From an uncultured Mycoplasmataceae bacterium (GTDB lineage Bacteria > Bacillota_I > Bacilli_A > Mycoplasmatales > Mycoplasmoidaceae): a stretch of 13,710 nucleotides of DNA. Below, piece after piece: positions 1 through 8,026 of this stretch (within the stretch, counting starts at the first letter, position 1; each line of letters opens with the position of its first letter). The notes beneath the pieces are model-generated. The model saw only the letters and a list, made by a program, of their open reading frames with translations. It did not search any database and had not been told where the DNA came from. The stretch lies in NCBI GenBank assembly GCA_949290035.1, contig CASEQO010000056.1:1-13710 (forward strand). Direction: 5' to 3'. Both the position numbers and the translations under genes were made by a program.

Positions 1-60
1 AAATATATGTATATTAATGAATTTAATTTATTAGTTAAATATAAAAATCGTTAAAATACG

Positions 61-152
61 ATAAAAATTTGTGTCTATACACAAAAATTTGTTTTATTTT
101 ATATTTTTTTATTAAAAATAGAATAAAAATTTGTGTTTATACACAAAAATTT
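61..152. repeat. Two 30-bp near-identical direct repeats, each an imperfect dyad
   Basis: Positions 61-90 and 123-152 match at 29 of 30 bases, the only difference being C or T at the centre (75 versus 137). Each copy is itself a dyad: tttgtgt and acacaaa flank a four-base centre (ctat or ttat). The copies start 62 bp apart, separated by T- and A-rich sequence. The second copy ends just before the ATG at 156 of the ATPase remnant. They could be a double operator, a hairpin pair, or the scar of the event that removed the 5' part of that gene. I do not recognise the element. An open frame running through the first copy (from 69) is a by-product of the repeat and is not called as coding. Confidence 0.7.
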
Positions 153-155
153 ATT

Positions 156-474
156 ATGCAAATTTATAATGAATTATTATATAGGGGATACAATGTTGAT
201 ATTGGAGTTATAGAATCATTTTTAAAGGATAATGATAAAACTATTAAAAAAATGTTTGAAATAGATTTTATAGCTAATAAAGGCAATGAAAATTTATATT
301 CAATTTGCAAATAACATTTTATCTAATGATAAAATGGTTCAAGAAACAAGAGGTTTTAATAAAAAAAATGATTCATTTAAAAAAATATTATTAGTAAATG
401 AAGTTATACCTAAACATATAAATAATGATGGATACATTATAATGAATGTAAAAGAATTCTTATTAAATGAATAA
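156..474 (+). pseudogene. 3' remnant of an AAA/DUF4143-type ATPase, frameshifted
   Basis: The first frame (from ATG 156) gives a peptide beginning MQIYNELLYRGYNVDIG and containing EIDFIANKGNENLY. This resembles the C-terminal domain of bacterial ATPases of the AAA_14/DUF4143 group, where a YNEL.RRGY segment is followed by an E-[IV]-D-F motif. That frame stops at 312-314. The expected continuation (IYIQFANNILSNDK through KEFLLNE) is in the next frame, ending at the TAA at 472-474. The shift lies around 285-300 in an A/T-rich stretch. The N-terminal ATPase domain with Walker A and B is absent; only roughly the last 105 codons of a family usually about 400 residues long remain. The 5' truncation point coincides with the dyad repeat ending at 152. 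It is probably a dead gene fragment. It belongs to a different subfamily from the intact ATPase on the opposite strand, judged by its different C-terminal motifs. Confidence 0.65.
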
Positions 475-517
475 AAATATACTTTTATTCTAATAACAGA
501 TAAAAGTATATTTTTTT
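473..517. terminator. Bidirectional hairpin terminator between convergent genes
   Basis: A perfect 16-bp stem (473-488, aaaaatatacttttat, with 500-515) surrounds an 11-base loop (489-499). The plus strand continues in T and the minus strand shows a T-run as well, so the hairpin can serve both the remnant upstream and the minus-strand ATPase. The ATPase stop codon (516-518) directly abuts the stem. Confidence 0.8.
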
Positions 518-1793
518 ATGGTTTTAAACAAGTGTGAGGAATTATGTAAACTCCTTTAGTAGTTTTATATGATCTATCCATATTGTTAATTATTAAAAGG
601 AAAGATGGTTTACTATCTATATTTTCTCATGTAGTTATTCTATCTTGAAATTTTAATAAATTTTCTTCAGCTTTTTTTATAGATTCTAAACTATCTCCTA
701 ATTTTATTTCTATAGCTGCTCATCTTCCATCATTTAATTCTAAAATAGCATCTATTTCAAAATCTTTTTCATCTCTATAAAAATATAATTTTCCATTTAT
801 TGATTGTGCATACACTTTTAGATCTTTGATAACTTGATTTTCAAAATATATTCCAAAAGTCTTGATGTTGTTTAGATTTAAAAATAACTTATTTTTATGA
901 TTCAAAGAAAGTAATGATAATCCTAATGAAGGATCACAAAAATACATTTTAGGTTTAGTTCTTATTTTATATTTAGATCTAGGATTAATACCACTTCAAG
1001 GTTCTATAAAATCTATAATAAATAATGATTTTAATAAGTCAATGTATTTATTTAATGTTTTAATAACAATTTCATTTTTTAAATCTGATAAAATAGTAGA
1101 TAAATTTAATTGACTTGAATTTAGTCTTGCTAATGATTTTAATACATTTTTTAAGATATCATTATTTAAATTTATAGGTAGATCTTTAATACGATTAAGT
1201 CTATAAATTGATTCAAAATAATTTTCAATTAACGTTTCAGAATTTTCTATATTTTTTGAAATAACTTGAGGTCATCCCCCCATTATTATTTGTTTAGCTA
1301 CTCAATGAATATCAAATTTATTTATTACATGATCAATATTAGATTTGTTAAATAGATCTAGTAAAGATATTTTATTATTATCATTTATTATTTCATGAAA
1401 CGTAAGAGTGCTCATTTTTATTTCAATAACTCTACCTGCTCCGCTATGATATATTTTACTAGTATCGTAAACAGTGGTTGATCCTGTTAAAATATATAAT
1501 CCTTGACCATCCTTTGAATGATCAACAATATGCCTTATTTTATCTCAAATTTCTGGAACTAATTGTCATTCATCTATTAGTCTTGGATACTTACCGTCTA
1601 GTATTTTAGACATGTAAGATTCTCCAAGCGATTCTTTTTCTTCTAAGCTATTTGATTCTAAATATATTTGGCTATTTGATAATTTTTCAGATATTCATGT
1701 TTTTCCACATCATTTTGGACCAACTATTAAAATGTATCCTGCAATTCTTAATGCATTTTTTATCTGATCTTCAATAATTCTTTTTATTTCCAT
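516..1793 (-). CDS. AAA-family ATP-binding protein with C-terminal DUF4143 domain
   Basis: Read with TGA as tryptophan this is a 425-residue protein starting at the ATG at 1793-1791, preceded by an AGGA ribosome binding site. Walker A is GPKWCGKT (residues 25-32). A Walker B-like motif RLIDEWQ lies at 71-77, and LTGSTT follows as in the family. The C-terminal part (KMYFCDPSLGLSLL, IKTFGIYFENQVIKDLKVY, FEIDAILEL and AIEIKLG) matches the DUF4143 domain, whose E..D and ExK residues resemble a PD-(D/E)xK nuclease-like core. Length fits the family (about 380-430). The biological role of these ATPases is not established, and they are commonly multicopy in host-associated bacteria. It is a stand-alone unit opposite to the flanking genes. 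TGA codons (for example W28 and W76) show it is adapted to code 4. A G6 run encodes part of the MGGWP segment. I am confident of the family but not of the function. Confidence 0.88.
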
Positions 1794-1842
1794 TGTTTAT
1801 CCTAATAACTATATTATATATAAAATACCAAAAAAAAGACAA
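1794..1842 (-). promoter_or_regulatory. Promoter and ribosome binding site of the minus-strand ATPase
   Basis: On the minus strand a TTGTCT -35 candidate (1842-1837) is followed 18 bp later by a perfect TATAAT -10 box (1818-1813). TTAGGA about 7 bases before the ATG supplies the ribosome binding site. The spacer contains a run of eight T residues, and the -35 candidate lies in a tandem repeat unit, so a second TTGTCT sits 23 bp further upstream. Identified by consensus only; the start of transcription is not known. Confidence 0.5.
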
Positions 1843-1913
1843 CAAAAATACCAAAAAAAAGACAACAAAAATACGGAAAAAAAGAAAAGAAAAATATAAA
1901 AAAAGACAATAAG
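1822..1913. repeat. Degenerate tandem repeat, 23-bp period, about four units
   Basis: Two nearly identical units (1822-1843 and 1844-1866) share ataccaaaaaaaagacaac. Two decayed units follow (about 1867-1889, with atacgg and an interrupted A-run, and about 1890-1913, with atat and agacaat). On the minus strand each good unit offers a TTGTCT followed by eight T residues. The array lies directly upstream of the -10 box of the ATPase gene. Confidence 0.7.
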
Positions 1914-2120
1914 AATGTGCTGAAAAGTATAGCAAAAATTCTTGAAAATATGATGTAGTATTAATTTCTTAAATTATTAACTATATTTATTTAATGAATA
2001 ATAAAAAATAACAAATATCTTGAATTATCTTTCAAATCTAATTTTACATTTCTAATCTATTTAGATTATTATTCATAATAATATATCAGTTTGTCTTTTA
2101 TAATTAATTAAGGAGATATT
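1914..2120 (+). promoter_or_regulatory. metK upstream region: leader, -10 candidate and strong ribosome binding site
   Basis: This part of the 327-bp gap before metK contains no credible coding sequence or RNA gene. AAGGAG at 2110-2115 lies five bases before the metK ATG and is the strongest Shine-Dalgarno in the window. TATAAT at 2099-2104 looks like a -10 box but sits so close to the start that it would leave almost no leader. A start further upstream, for example near 2066-2090, is equally possible, and no convincing -35 is seen. Two dyads are present: taatct/agatta (2053-2058 and 2063-2068), and an 11-bp pair (1994-2004 with 2066-2076). I see no recognisable SAM riboswitch. Confidence 0.4.
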
Positions 2121-3251
2121 ATGTATAAAAAATTATTTACAAGTGAATCAGTTGGTGCAGGGCATCCAGATAAAATATGTGATCAAATTAGTGATCTTGT
2201 TTTAGATGAATGTTTAAAACAAGATCCAAATTCAAAAGTTGCATGTGAAGTTTTTGCATCTAATAGATTAATTGTTATTGGTGGAGAAATAACAACAAAA
2301 GCATATGTAGATGTAGTTAAATGTGCTTGAGAAATAGTAAAACCATTAGGGTATGATGAAAATGATTTTACAATCATTTCTAATGTTAATTCTCAATCGC
2401 CTGATATTAATCAAGCTGTAGAAAAAAAAGATGAAAAGAAATTAGGGGCAGGTGATCAAGGTATAATGTTTGGTTACGCTACTAATGAAACAAAAGAATA
2501 TATGCCTTTACCAATAACTTTATCTCACGAATTAATGATTAAACTAGAAAAATTAAGGCTATCTAAGAAGTATCCTTGAATTAAATCAGATATGAAAGCG
2601 CAAGTAACAATTGATTATACTAATGAAAATAATTCTAAAATAGATACAATGCTTGTTAGTGTTCAACACGATAATAAAGTATCTCAATCAGAAATAAAAA
2701 AAGTAATTTCTGAATTAATGGATGAAATTGCTAGATCAAGAAAACTAAATACTGATTTTAAAAAAATTATTAATCCTTCAGGTAAATTTACAATTGGAGG
2801 GCCAATAGGAGACACAGGGTTAACAGGAAGAAAAATAATTGTTGATACATATGGTGGAGTAGGAAGACATGGTGGAGGAGCGTTTAGTGGAAAAGATCCA
2901 ACAAAAGTTGATAGATCTGCAGCATATGCAGCAAGGTGAATAGCTAAAAACATCGTTGCATCAGGAATTGCTTCTAAATGTGAAATCCAATTATCTTATG
3001 GGATTGGATTATGCAATCCTATAAGTATAAATATAAACACATATAATACAAGTAAATATGAAGATAAAAAAATAATTGAAATTATTAACAAAGTATTTGA
3101 TTTAACTCCATATGGAATAATAACAAATTTAGGTTTAAAAAAACCTATATATAAACAAACTGCAACATATGGACATTTTGGCAGAAATGATTTAAATTTA
3201 CCATGAGAGAAATTAAACAAAGTAAAAGAAATAAAAGAATTATTAAAGTAG
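2121..3251 (+). CDS. metK: S-adenosylmethionine synthase (methionine adenosyltransferase)
   Basis: A 376-residue cytosolic enzyme that makes S-adenosylmethionine from methionine and ATP, supplying rRNA, tRNA and DNA methylases. Family signatures are clear: [20 protein letters not shown] at residues 6-25, GAGDQG at 109-114, and then [39 protein letters not shown] and YAARW. Length is close to the usual 380-400. The usual T-E before GHPDK is G-A here, and the usual Q in GGPQGD is I, so it is somewhat divergent but keeps the catalytic core. In-frame TGA tryptophans occur (for example before EIVKP and in YPWIK). The start is fixed by the AAGGAG box five bases upstream. The gene ends in TAG five bases before argS with no terminator between them, so the two are likely co-transcribed. 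Confidence 0.97.
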
Positions 3252-3256
3252 GAATT

Positions 3257-4912
3257 ATGATTAATTTAACTATAAATGATGAATTAAAAAAAATAATTGA
3301 TAATGTTTTATCAAAAAACTTTACAAAATTAAAAGATGTTAATTATTTAATTGAAAAAACTAAGTCAATTAAATTAGGTGATTATTCTACAAATATTGCT
3401 TTTGTTGGATCAAAAGTATTAAAACAAAATCCAATAGAATTAGCAAATAAAATAGTTGATAAAATTAAATCCCCTTTAATTTCAAAAGTAGAAATTGCAG
3501 GACCAGGATTTATTAATATTTTTTTATCAACAAAATATTATGATAACCTATTGAAAAATATTAATAGTGAAAAATCAAATTACGGTCAATTTTCTAAAAA
3601 AAATAAAATATATAATGTTGAATATGTATCAGCTAACCCAACAGGATCATTGCATATTGGTCATGCAAGAAATGCAGCATTAGGAAGTTCATTAGCTAAT
3701 ATATTTGAAAAATATGGAATACAAGTAGATAGAGAATATTATATTAATGATGGTGGCAATCAAATTAATAAACTTGGTTTATCAGTATTAATTAGATATT
3801 TAAATTTATTTAATAAAAATATAGAATTACCTGAAGATGCATATCATGGTGAAGAACCTATATGAGTAGCAAATTACCTTAAAAAAGAATATAAAGATAA
3901 ATTCGTTAATACTAAATATGATGATACAAAGATTCTAGATGATAAACATAGAGCTATAATTAATAATTTTTCAAAAATATTTTTAATGGACTTGATTAAA
4001 AAAACATTATCTAAGTTTAATTGTAAGTTTGATATTTTTTCACCAGAGTCAGATGTTTATAAAAATAATATAGTAGTACCTACATTAAATAAATTAAAAA
4101 AATATTTATATGTAAAAGATGATGCTTTATGATTAAAAACAACTTTATTAAATGATGATAAAGATAGAGTTTTAATTAAATCAGATAATATGTTAACATA
4201 TTTCACTCCAGATATTGCTTATCATACTATTAAATTAGGTAGAAAAAAATATGATAAAGCATTTGTATTAGTTGGTGCTGATCATGCAAGTTATCAAACT
4301 AGAATGAAAGCAGCAGTTACAATGCTAGGATATAAAGATACTTTAGAATATATAATCATGCAAATGGTTAAACTGCTTAAAGATGGTAAAGAATTTAAAA
4401 TGTCTAAAAGATCTGGTCAATCATTAACATTAAATGATTTAATAGAAACTATAGGTATAGATTGTTCAAGATGATTTTTGCTTTCTCAATCAAGCAATAA
4501 CCATGTAGAAATTGATGTAGATTTAGTTACAAAAAAAGATAATAATAATTCATTTTATTATGTTCAATATGCTCATGCAAGAATATGCCAAATATTATTA
4601 CAATCAAAAATTAATTTAGAGAATCAAGCTATTAATACTAGTTTATTAACTTCTGAAAAAGAAAGAGAGTTATTAACTCAATTAACACTTTATCCAAAAT
4701 TAATAGAAAACATTGCTCAAAATTATGAAATTCATAAACTAATAAATTATTTATATAATTTAGCATCACTATTTCATTCATATTATAGTGAAACAAAAAT
4801 ATTAGGAAAAGATGATATCTCTATACAAAGATTAATATTAGTTTCATCAATTAAAAATATAATTTCATCAGGGTTTTCTATTTTAGAAATAAAACCTTTA
4901 GAAAGAATTTAA
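3257..4912 (+). CDS. argS: Arginyl-tRNA synthetase
   Basis: A 551-residue class I aminoacyl-tRNA synthetase that attaches arginine to its tRNA. The N-terminal additional domain typical of ArgRS (SIKLGDYSTNIAF, then AGPGFINIFLS) precedes the catalytic domain. HIGH lies at residues 133-136 within NPTGSLHIGHARNA, DREYYINDGGNQ follows, and the KMSKS loop reads KMSKR at 381-385 (KMSKRSG), as is common in ArgRS. The C-terminal helical anticodon-binding domain contains YVQYAHARICQIL. The chosen ATG lies five bases after the metK stop, with AGGA overlapping the end of metK as ribosome binding site. The frame is open further upstream inside metK, but the family N-terminus starts here. TGA codes for Trp at several sites. 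A hairpin terminator follows the TAA. Confidence 0.97.
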
Positions 4913-4919
4913 TTTGATT

Positions 4920-4951
4920 AAATATACAAAGTTTATACTTTGTATATTTTT
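4920..4951 (+). terminator. Rho-independent terminator after argS
   Basis: A 12-bp perfect stem (4920-4931, aaatatacaaag, with 4938-4949) surrounds a six-base loop and is followed by T residues. It begins eight bases after the argS stop codon and closes the metK-argS unit. Confidence 0.8.
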
Positions 4952-5001
4952 ATATTAATACCCATTATATAAGGTCAAAATTATATATAAATTATTATTA
5001 A

Positions 5002-5046
5002 TATAATATATAATCTTATATAGATTTAAAATATAGGGTTTAAAAA
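5002..5046 (+). promoter_or_regulatory. Candidate -10 boxes and ribosome binding site for asnS
   Basis: Two overlapping-register TATAAT hexamers occur at 5002-5007 and 5009-5014, 33-45 bases before the asnS ATG. AGGG at 5035-5038 is a plausible ribosome binding site eight bases from the start. No good -35 hexamer is seen at the right spacing, which is common in mollicutes. In such AT-rich DNA the -10 match alone is weak evidence; its support is the position, after a terminator and before a gene. Confidence 0.4.
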
Positions 5047-6459
5047 ATGGAAATTAAAACAATAAAAGAAATTAATAATTTAGTTAGAGAATATGAAAAA
5101 AATAACGCTAGTCCAGAATTTGATATCAATGCTCCAGTTAATTTAATTGGATGAGTTAGATCAAATAGATGTAGTGGTAAAATTCTATTCATTTCTTTTT
5201 CAGATGGATCTAGATTAAATTCTATTCAATTAGTTTTAAAAAGTGATGAATTAGAAGGTTCATTTGAAGAAATTAAGAATGCAAGAACTGGTGCAGCTAT
5301 TATAGTTTCAGGGAATATCGTTATTAATAAAAACGATGATGAAGGACAAAGATTTGAAATCTTAGTTAAAAAAGCTAAATTATTAAAACAATCTAGTGAA
5401 GATTATCCAATTCAAAAGAAAGAACACTCTATGGAGTTCTTAAGAGAAGTTGCTCATGTAAGACCTAGAACTAATAAATTTTATTCAATAATGAATGTAA
5501 GAAGTGAATTAGCTTTTGCTATACATAATTTCTTTCATTTAAATGGTTTTAAATGAGTTAGTTCTCCAATTATTACTGCAAATGATGCAGAAGGCGCAGG
5601 AGAAGCGTTTAATGTAACTACAAATGAAGGAGAAAATGCTTTCTTTAATAGAAAAGCTTCATTAACAGTTTCTGGTCAATTGCATGCTGAAGCATATGCT
5701 CAAGCATTTAAAAGAGTTTATACATTTGGACCAACTTTTAGAGCAGAAAAATCTCACACTAATAAACACTTAGCAGAATTTTGAATGGTAGAACCAGAAT
5801 TAGCATTTTGTGATTTAGAAAAATTAATGATTTTAATTGAATCATTTGTTAAATTTACTATAAAAACAATTTTAAAAAGATGTAGTGAAGAAATTGCTTT
5901 CTTTAAAAAATTAGAAGGTAATGAAAATATTGATGAAAAATTAAACCTTGTTGTTGAAAGTAATTTTCAAAAATTAACATATAGTCAAGCTATTAGTATT
6001 TTAAAAGAAGCTATAGGAAATGGAAAAGCTAATTTCGAAGATAACAATATTTTCTTTGGAATGGATCTAAAAACTGAACATGAAAGATATATATGTGAAA
6101 AATATGTAAATGGACCAGTATTTATTTATAACTATCCAAAACAAATTAAATCATTTTATATGAAATTAAATGATGACGGAACAACAGTTGCTGCATGTGA
6201 TTTACTAGTTCCAGGAATTGGGGAATTAGTAGGTGGTTCTGAAAGAGAGAATGATTATTATAAAATAGAAAATAGAGCTAAAGAATTAAATATCCCATTA
6301 GATGATATCCAATGATATTTAGATTTAAGAAAATATGGATATAATAAATCAGCTGGTTTTGGATTAGGATTTGAAAGATTAGTAATGTATATTTGTGGTG
6401 TAGAAAATATTAGAGATACAATACCTTTCCCAAGATTTAATGGAAATTTAAAATTCTAA
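5047..6459 (+). CDS. asnS: Asparaginyl-tRNA synthetase
   Basis: A 470-residue class IIb synthetase that charges tRNA-Asn. An N-terminal OB-fold anticodon-binding domain ([31 protein letters not shown]) is followed by the catalytic domain. Motif 2 is [21 protein letters not shown] starting near residue 231, and motif 3 is [12 protein letters not shown] starting at 437. The IPFPRFNGN ending is the AsnRS rather than AspRS form (AspRS lacks the FPR.PG-like tail), and FRAE.S.T..H.AEFWM is also typical of AsnRS. Trp in GWVR, FKWV, EFWM and QWYL is encoded by TGA. The start is supported by AGGG eight bases upstream and by the family N-terminus. pgsA begins one base after the stop codon, implying co-transcription. 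Confidence 0.97.
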
Positions 6460-6460
6460 A

Positions 6461-7117
6461 ATGAAATTTCAAAAAAGAAATATACCAAATTTATTAACAA
6501 TATTTAGAATACTATTATTTCCAATAGTAGTATTCTTTATTTTTTTTAAAATAGATGAATTAAATATTGAATACGATATTGAACAATATAATATATTTAT
6601 ACCTACAAATATATGAATAGCTGGAATATTATTTGTAATAGCTTCTTTAACAGATGCTATTGATGGATATTTAGCTAGAAAATATAATTGGACATCGTTG
6701 TTTGGAAAAATATGAGATCCAGTAGCTGATAAAATCTTAGTAAATTCAGTTTTAATTTCATTTAGTATACTAGGTTACATACCTTTTTATTTAACAATTA
6801 TAATGATATGTAGGGATATTATTGTTGATGCATATAGATTAATTGCTATTGGTAATAATATTGATGTATCAGCTAATATTTTTGGAAAGCTTAAAACTAT
6901 ATTCCAAATGATAGGATTAATAATTATTTTCTTTATTTTTGCAAATAAAGAAAGCAATACACTATTAGGAATATTTAATACAAATTGACAATATTATGTT
7001 TTACAAAATCTAATGATATTTGTAGCAACAATATTAAGTGTTATTTCTGGAATAATATATATTGTTAAATTTAATCAAGTAAATAAAAATATATATAAAG
7101 ATGAAAATACAAAATAA
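6461..7117 (+). CDS. pgsA: CDP-diacylglycerol--glycerol-3-phosphate 3-phosphatidyltransferase
   Basis: A 218-residue integral membrane enzyme that joins CDP-diacylglycerol and glycerol 3-phosphate to make phosphatidylglycerol phosphate. The CDP-alcohol phosphatidyltransferase motif D-x2-DG-x2-AR-x8-G-x3-D-x3-D is complete, with D65, D68, G69, A72, R73, G82, D86 and D90. The N-terminus (NIPNLLTIFRILLFPIVV) is the standard first helix of PgsA, and several further hydrophobic segments follow (about 52-64, 93-113, 135-155 and 180-205). It is slightly longer than the usual 180-200 residues because of a polar loop before the motif. Trp77 inside the motif is encoded by TGG, while its other tryptophans use TGA. 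The ATG follows the asnS stop by one base with only a weak ribosome binding site, suggesting translational coupling. The alternative product within the same superfamily, cardiolipin synthase, is less likely given the N-terminus. Confidence 0.93.
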
Positions 7118-7136
7118 TTATTGTTTTGTATTTTTT
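7104..7136 (+). terminator. Weak hairpin terminator overlapping the end of pgsA
   Basis: An 11-bp stem (7104-7114, aaaatacaaaa, with 7124-7134) surrounds a nine-base loop that starts with the pgsA stop codon; T residues continue to 7136. Only two G-C pairs are present, so termination may be partial. The remaining gap to ecfA1 (7137-7201) holds AT-rich sequence with AGG at 7184-7186 and no firm promoter. Confidence 0.6.
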
Positions 7137-7201
7137 CTTTGTAAATAGTAATTAACATATAGTAATATATATTAAATAGTATTAGGTTGAAATATATACA
7201 T

Positions 7202-8026
7202 ATGACAAGAAAAATTTTGGAAGTAAATAATATTTGATTTAAATATGATAATATAGACACTATAAAAAATGTTTCATTTTCTATAAATGAAGGTGAATAT
7301 GTTTGTATTATTGGACATAATGGATCAGGTAAATCTACATTATCTAAAATATTAATTGGATTATTAAGACCATATAAAGGTAATATTAAAATTAATGATA
7401 AGTTAATAAATAAAAGTAATTCAAATTATTTTTTAGAAAATATTGGAATAGTTTTTCAAAACCCAGATAGTCAATTTGTTGGCCAAACTGTTGAAGATGA
7501 TATTGCATTTGGATTAGAAAATAAACAACTTAGTAGAGAACAAATAAAAAAAATTATAAATGAAATATCAAGTAAAATGAAAATTTCAGATTTATTAGAT
7601 CAAGAACCACATAACTTATCTGGTGGACAAAAACAAAAAGCAGTTATTGCTGGTGTTTTAGCAATGAATCCAAATATTATAATATTTGATGAATCTACAT
7701 CTATGTTAGATGCAAAGTCTAGAATGGAACTTAATGAAATAATGTTAGATTTAAATAAGAATCAAAATAAAACAATAATTTCTATAACTCATGACATGGA
7801 TGAAATATTAAATGCTTCGAAAATAATAATAATGAAAGAAGGTCAAATCTATAAAATAGATGAACCAAAAAATATTTTTGATAACATTAATGATATTTTA
7901 GATTTAAATTTAGATTTACCATTTCACTTAAAATTATCTTTGGAACTAAAAAAATATAACAATAAAATAAAACCTACATTTAATAAATCAAATTTAGTGG
8001 AGCAAATATGCAAAGCAATAAAATAG
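7202..8026 (+). CDS. ecfA1: Energy-coupling factor transporter ATPase EcfA1
   Basis: A 274-residue ABC ATPase, one of the two nucleotide-binding subunits of the shared ECF module that powers vitamin and micronutrient uptake together with EcfT and exchangeable S components. In order: Walker A GHNGSGKST at residues 38-46, Q-loop VFQNPDSQF with Q86, signature LSGGQKQ at 139-145, Walker B IIIFDES with D163 and E164, D-loop SMLD, and H-loop histidine H197 in ITHDMDE. The DE[AS]TSMLD and NPDSQFVG segments identify the EcfA1 (CbiO1) type. The usual alanine after the catalytic glutamate is serine here. The ATG has an AGG ribosome binding site unusually far upstream (7184-7186). The 3' end overlaps ecfA2 by 19 bases, implying coupled translation. 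Confidence 0.95.

Noticed and set aside
69..155. Open frame extending the ATPase remnant upstream through the dyad repeat
   Set aside because: Its codons come from the repeat sequence and encode no recognisable protein; similarity to the ATPase family begins at about 156.
1822..1913. CRISPR array
   Set aside because: The repeats are directly adjacent with no unique spacers, and no cas genes are near.
1914..2120. SAM riboswitch upstream of metK
   Set aside because: No conserved SAM-I or SMK-box elements could be recognised; only simple AT-rich dyads are present.
2684..2953. Minus-strand open frame inside metK (with similar ones at 2183-2377, 2996-3220, 8559-8825 and 9724-10089)
   Set aside because: All lie opposite strongly conserved genes and show no family features of their own.
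4952..5001. tRNA or other small RNA genes in intergenic gaps
   Set aside because: None of the gaps contains a cloverleaf, a T-loop sequence or a locally G+C-rich patch as expected for RNA genes in such a genome.
7152..7182. Promoter for ecfA1 (TTAACA with nearby TA-rich hexamers)
   Set aside because: No hexamer pair has acceptable spacing, and read-through past the weak terminator after pgsA is equally possible.
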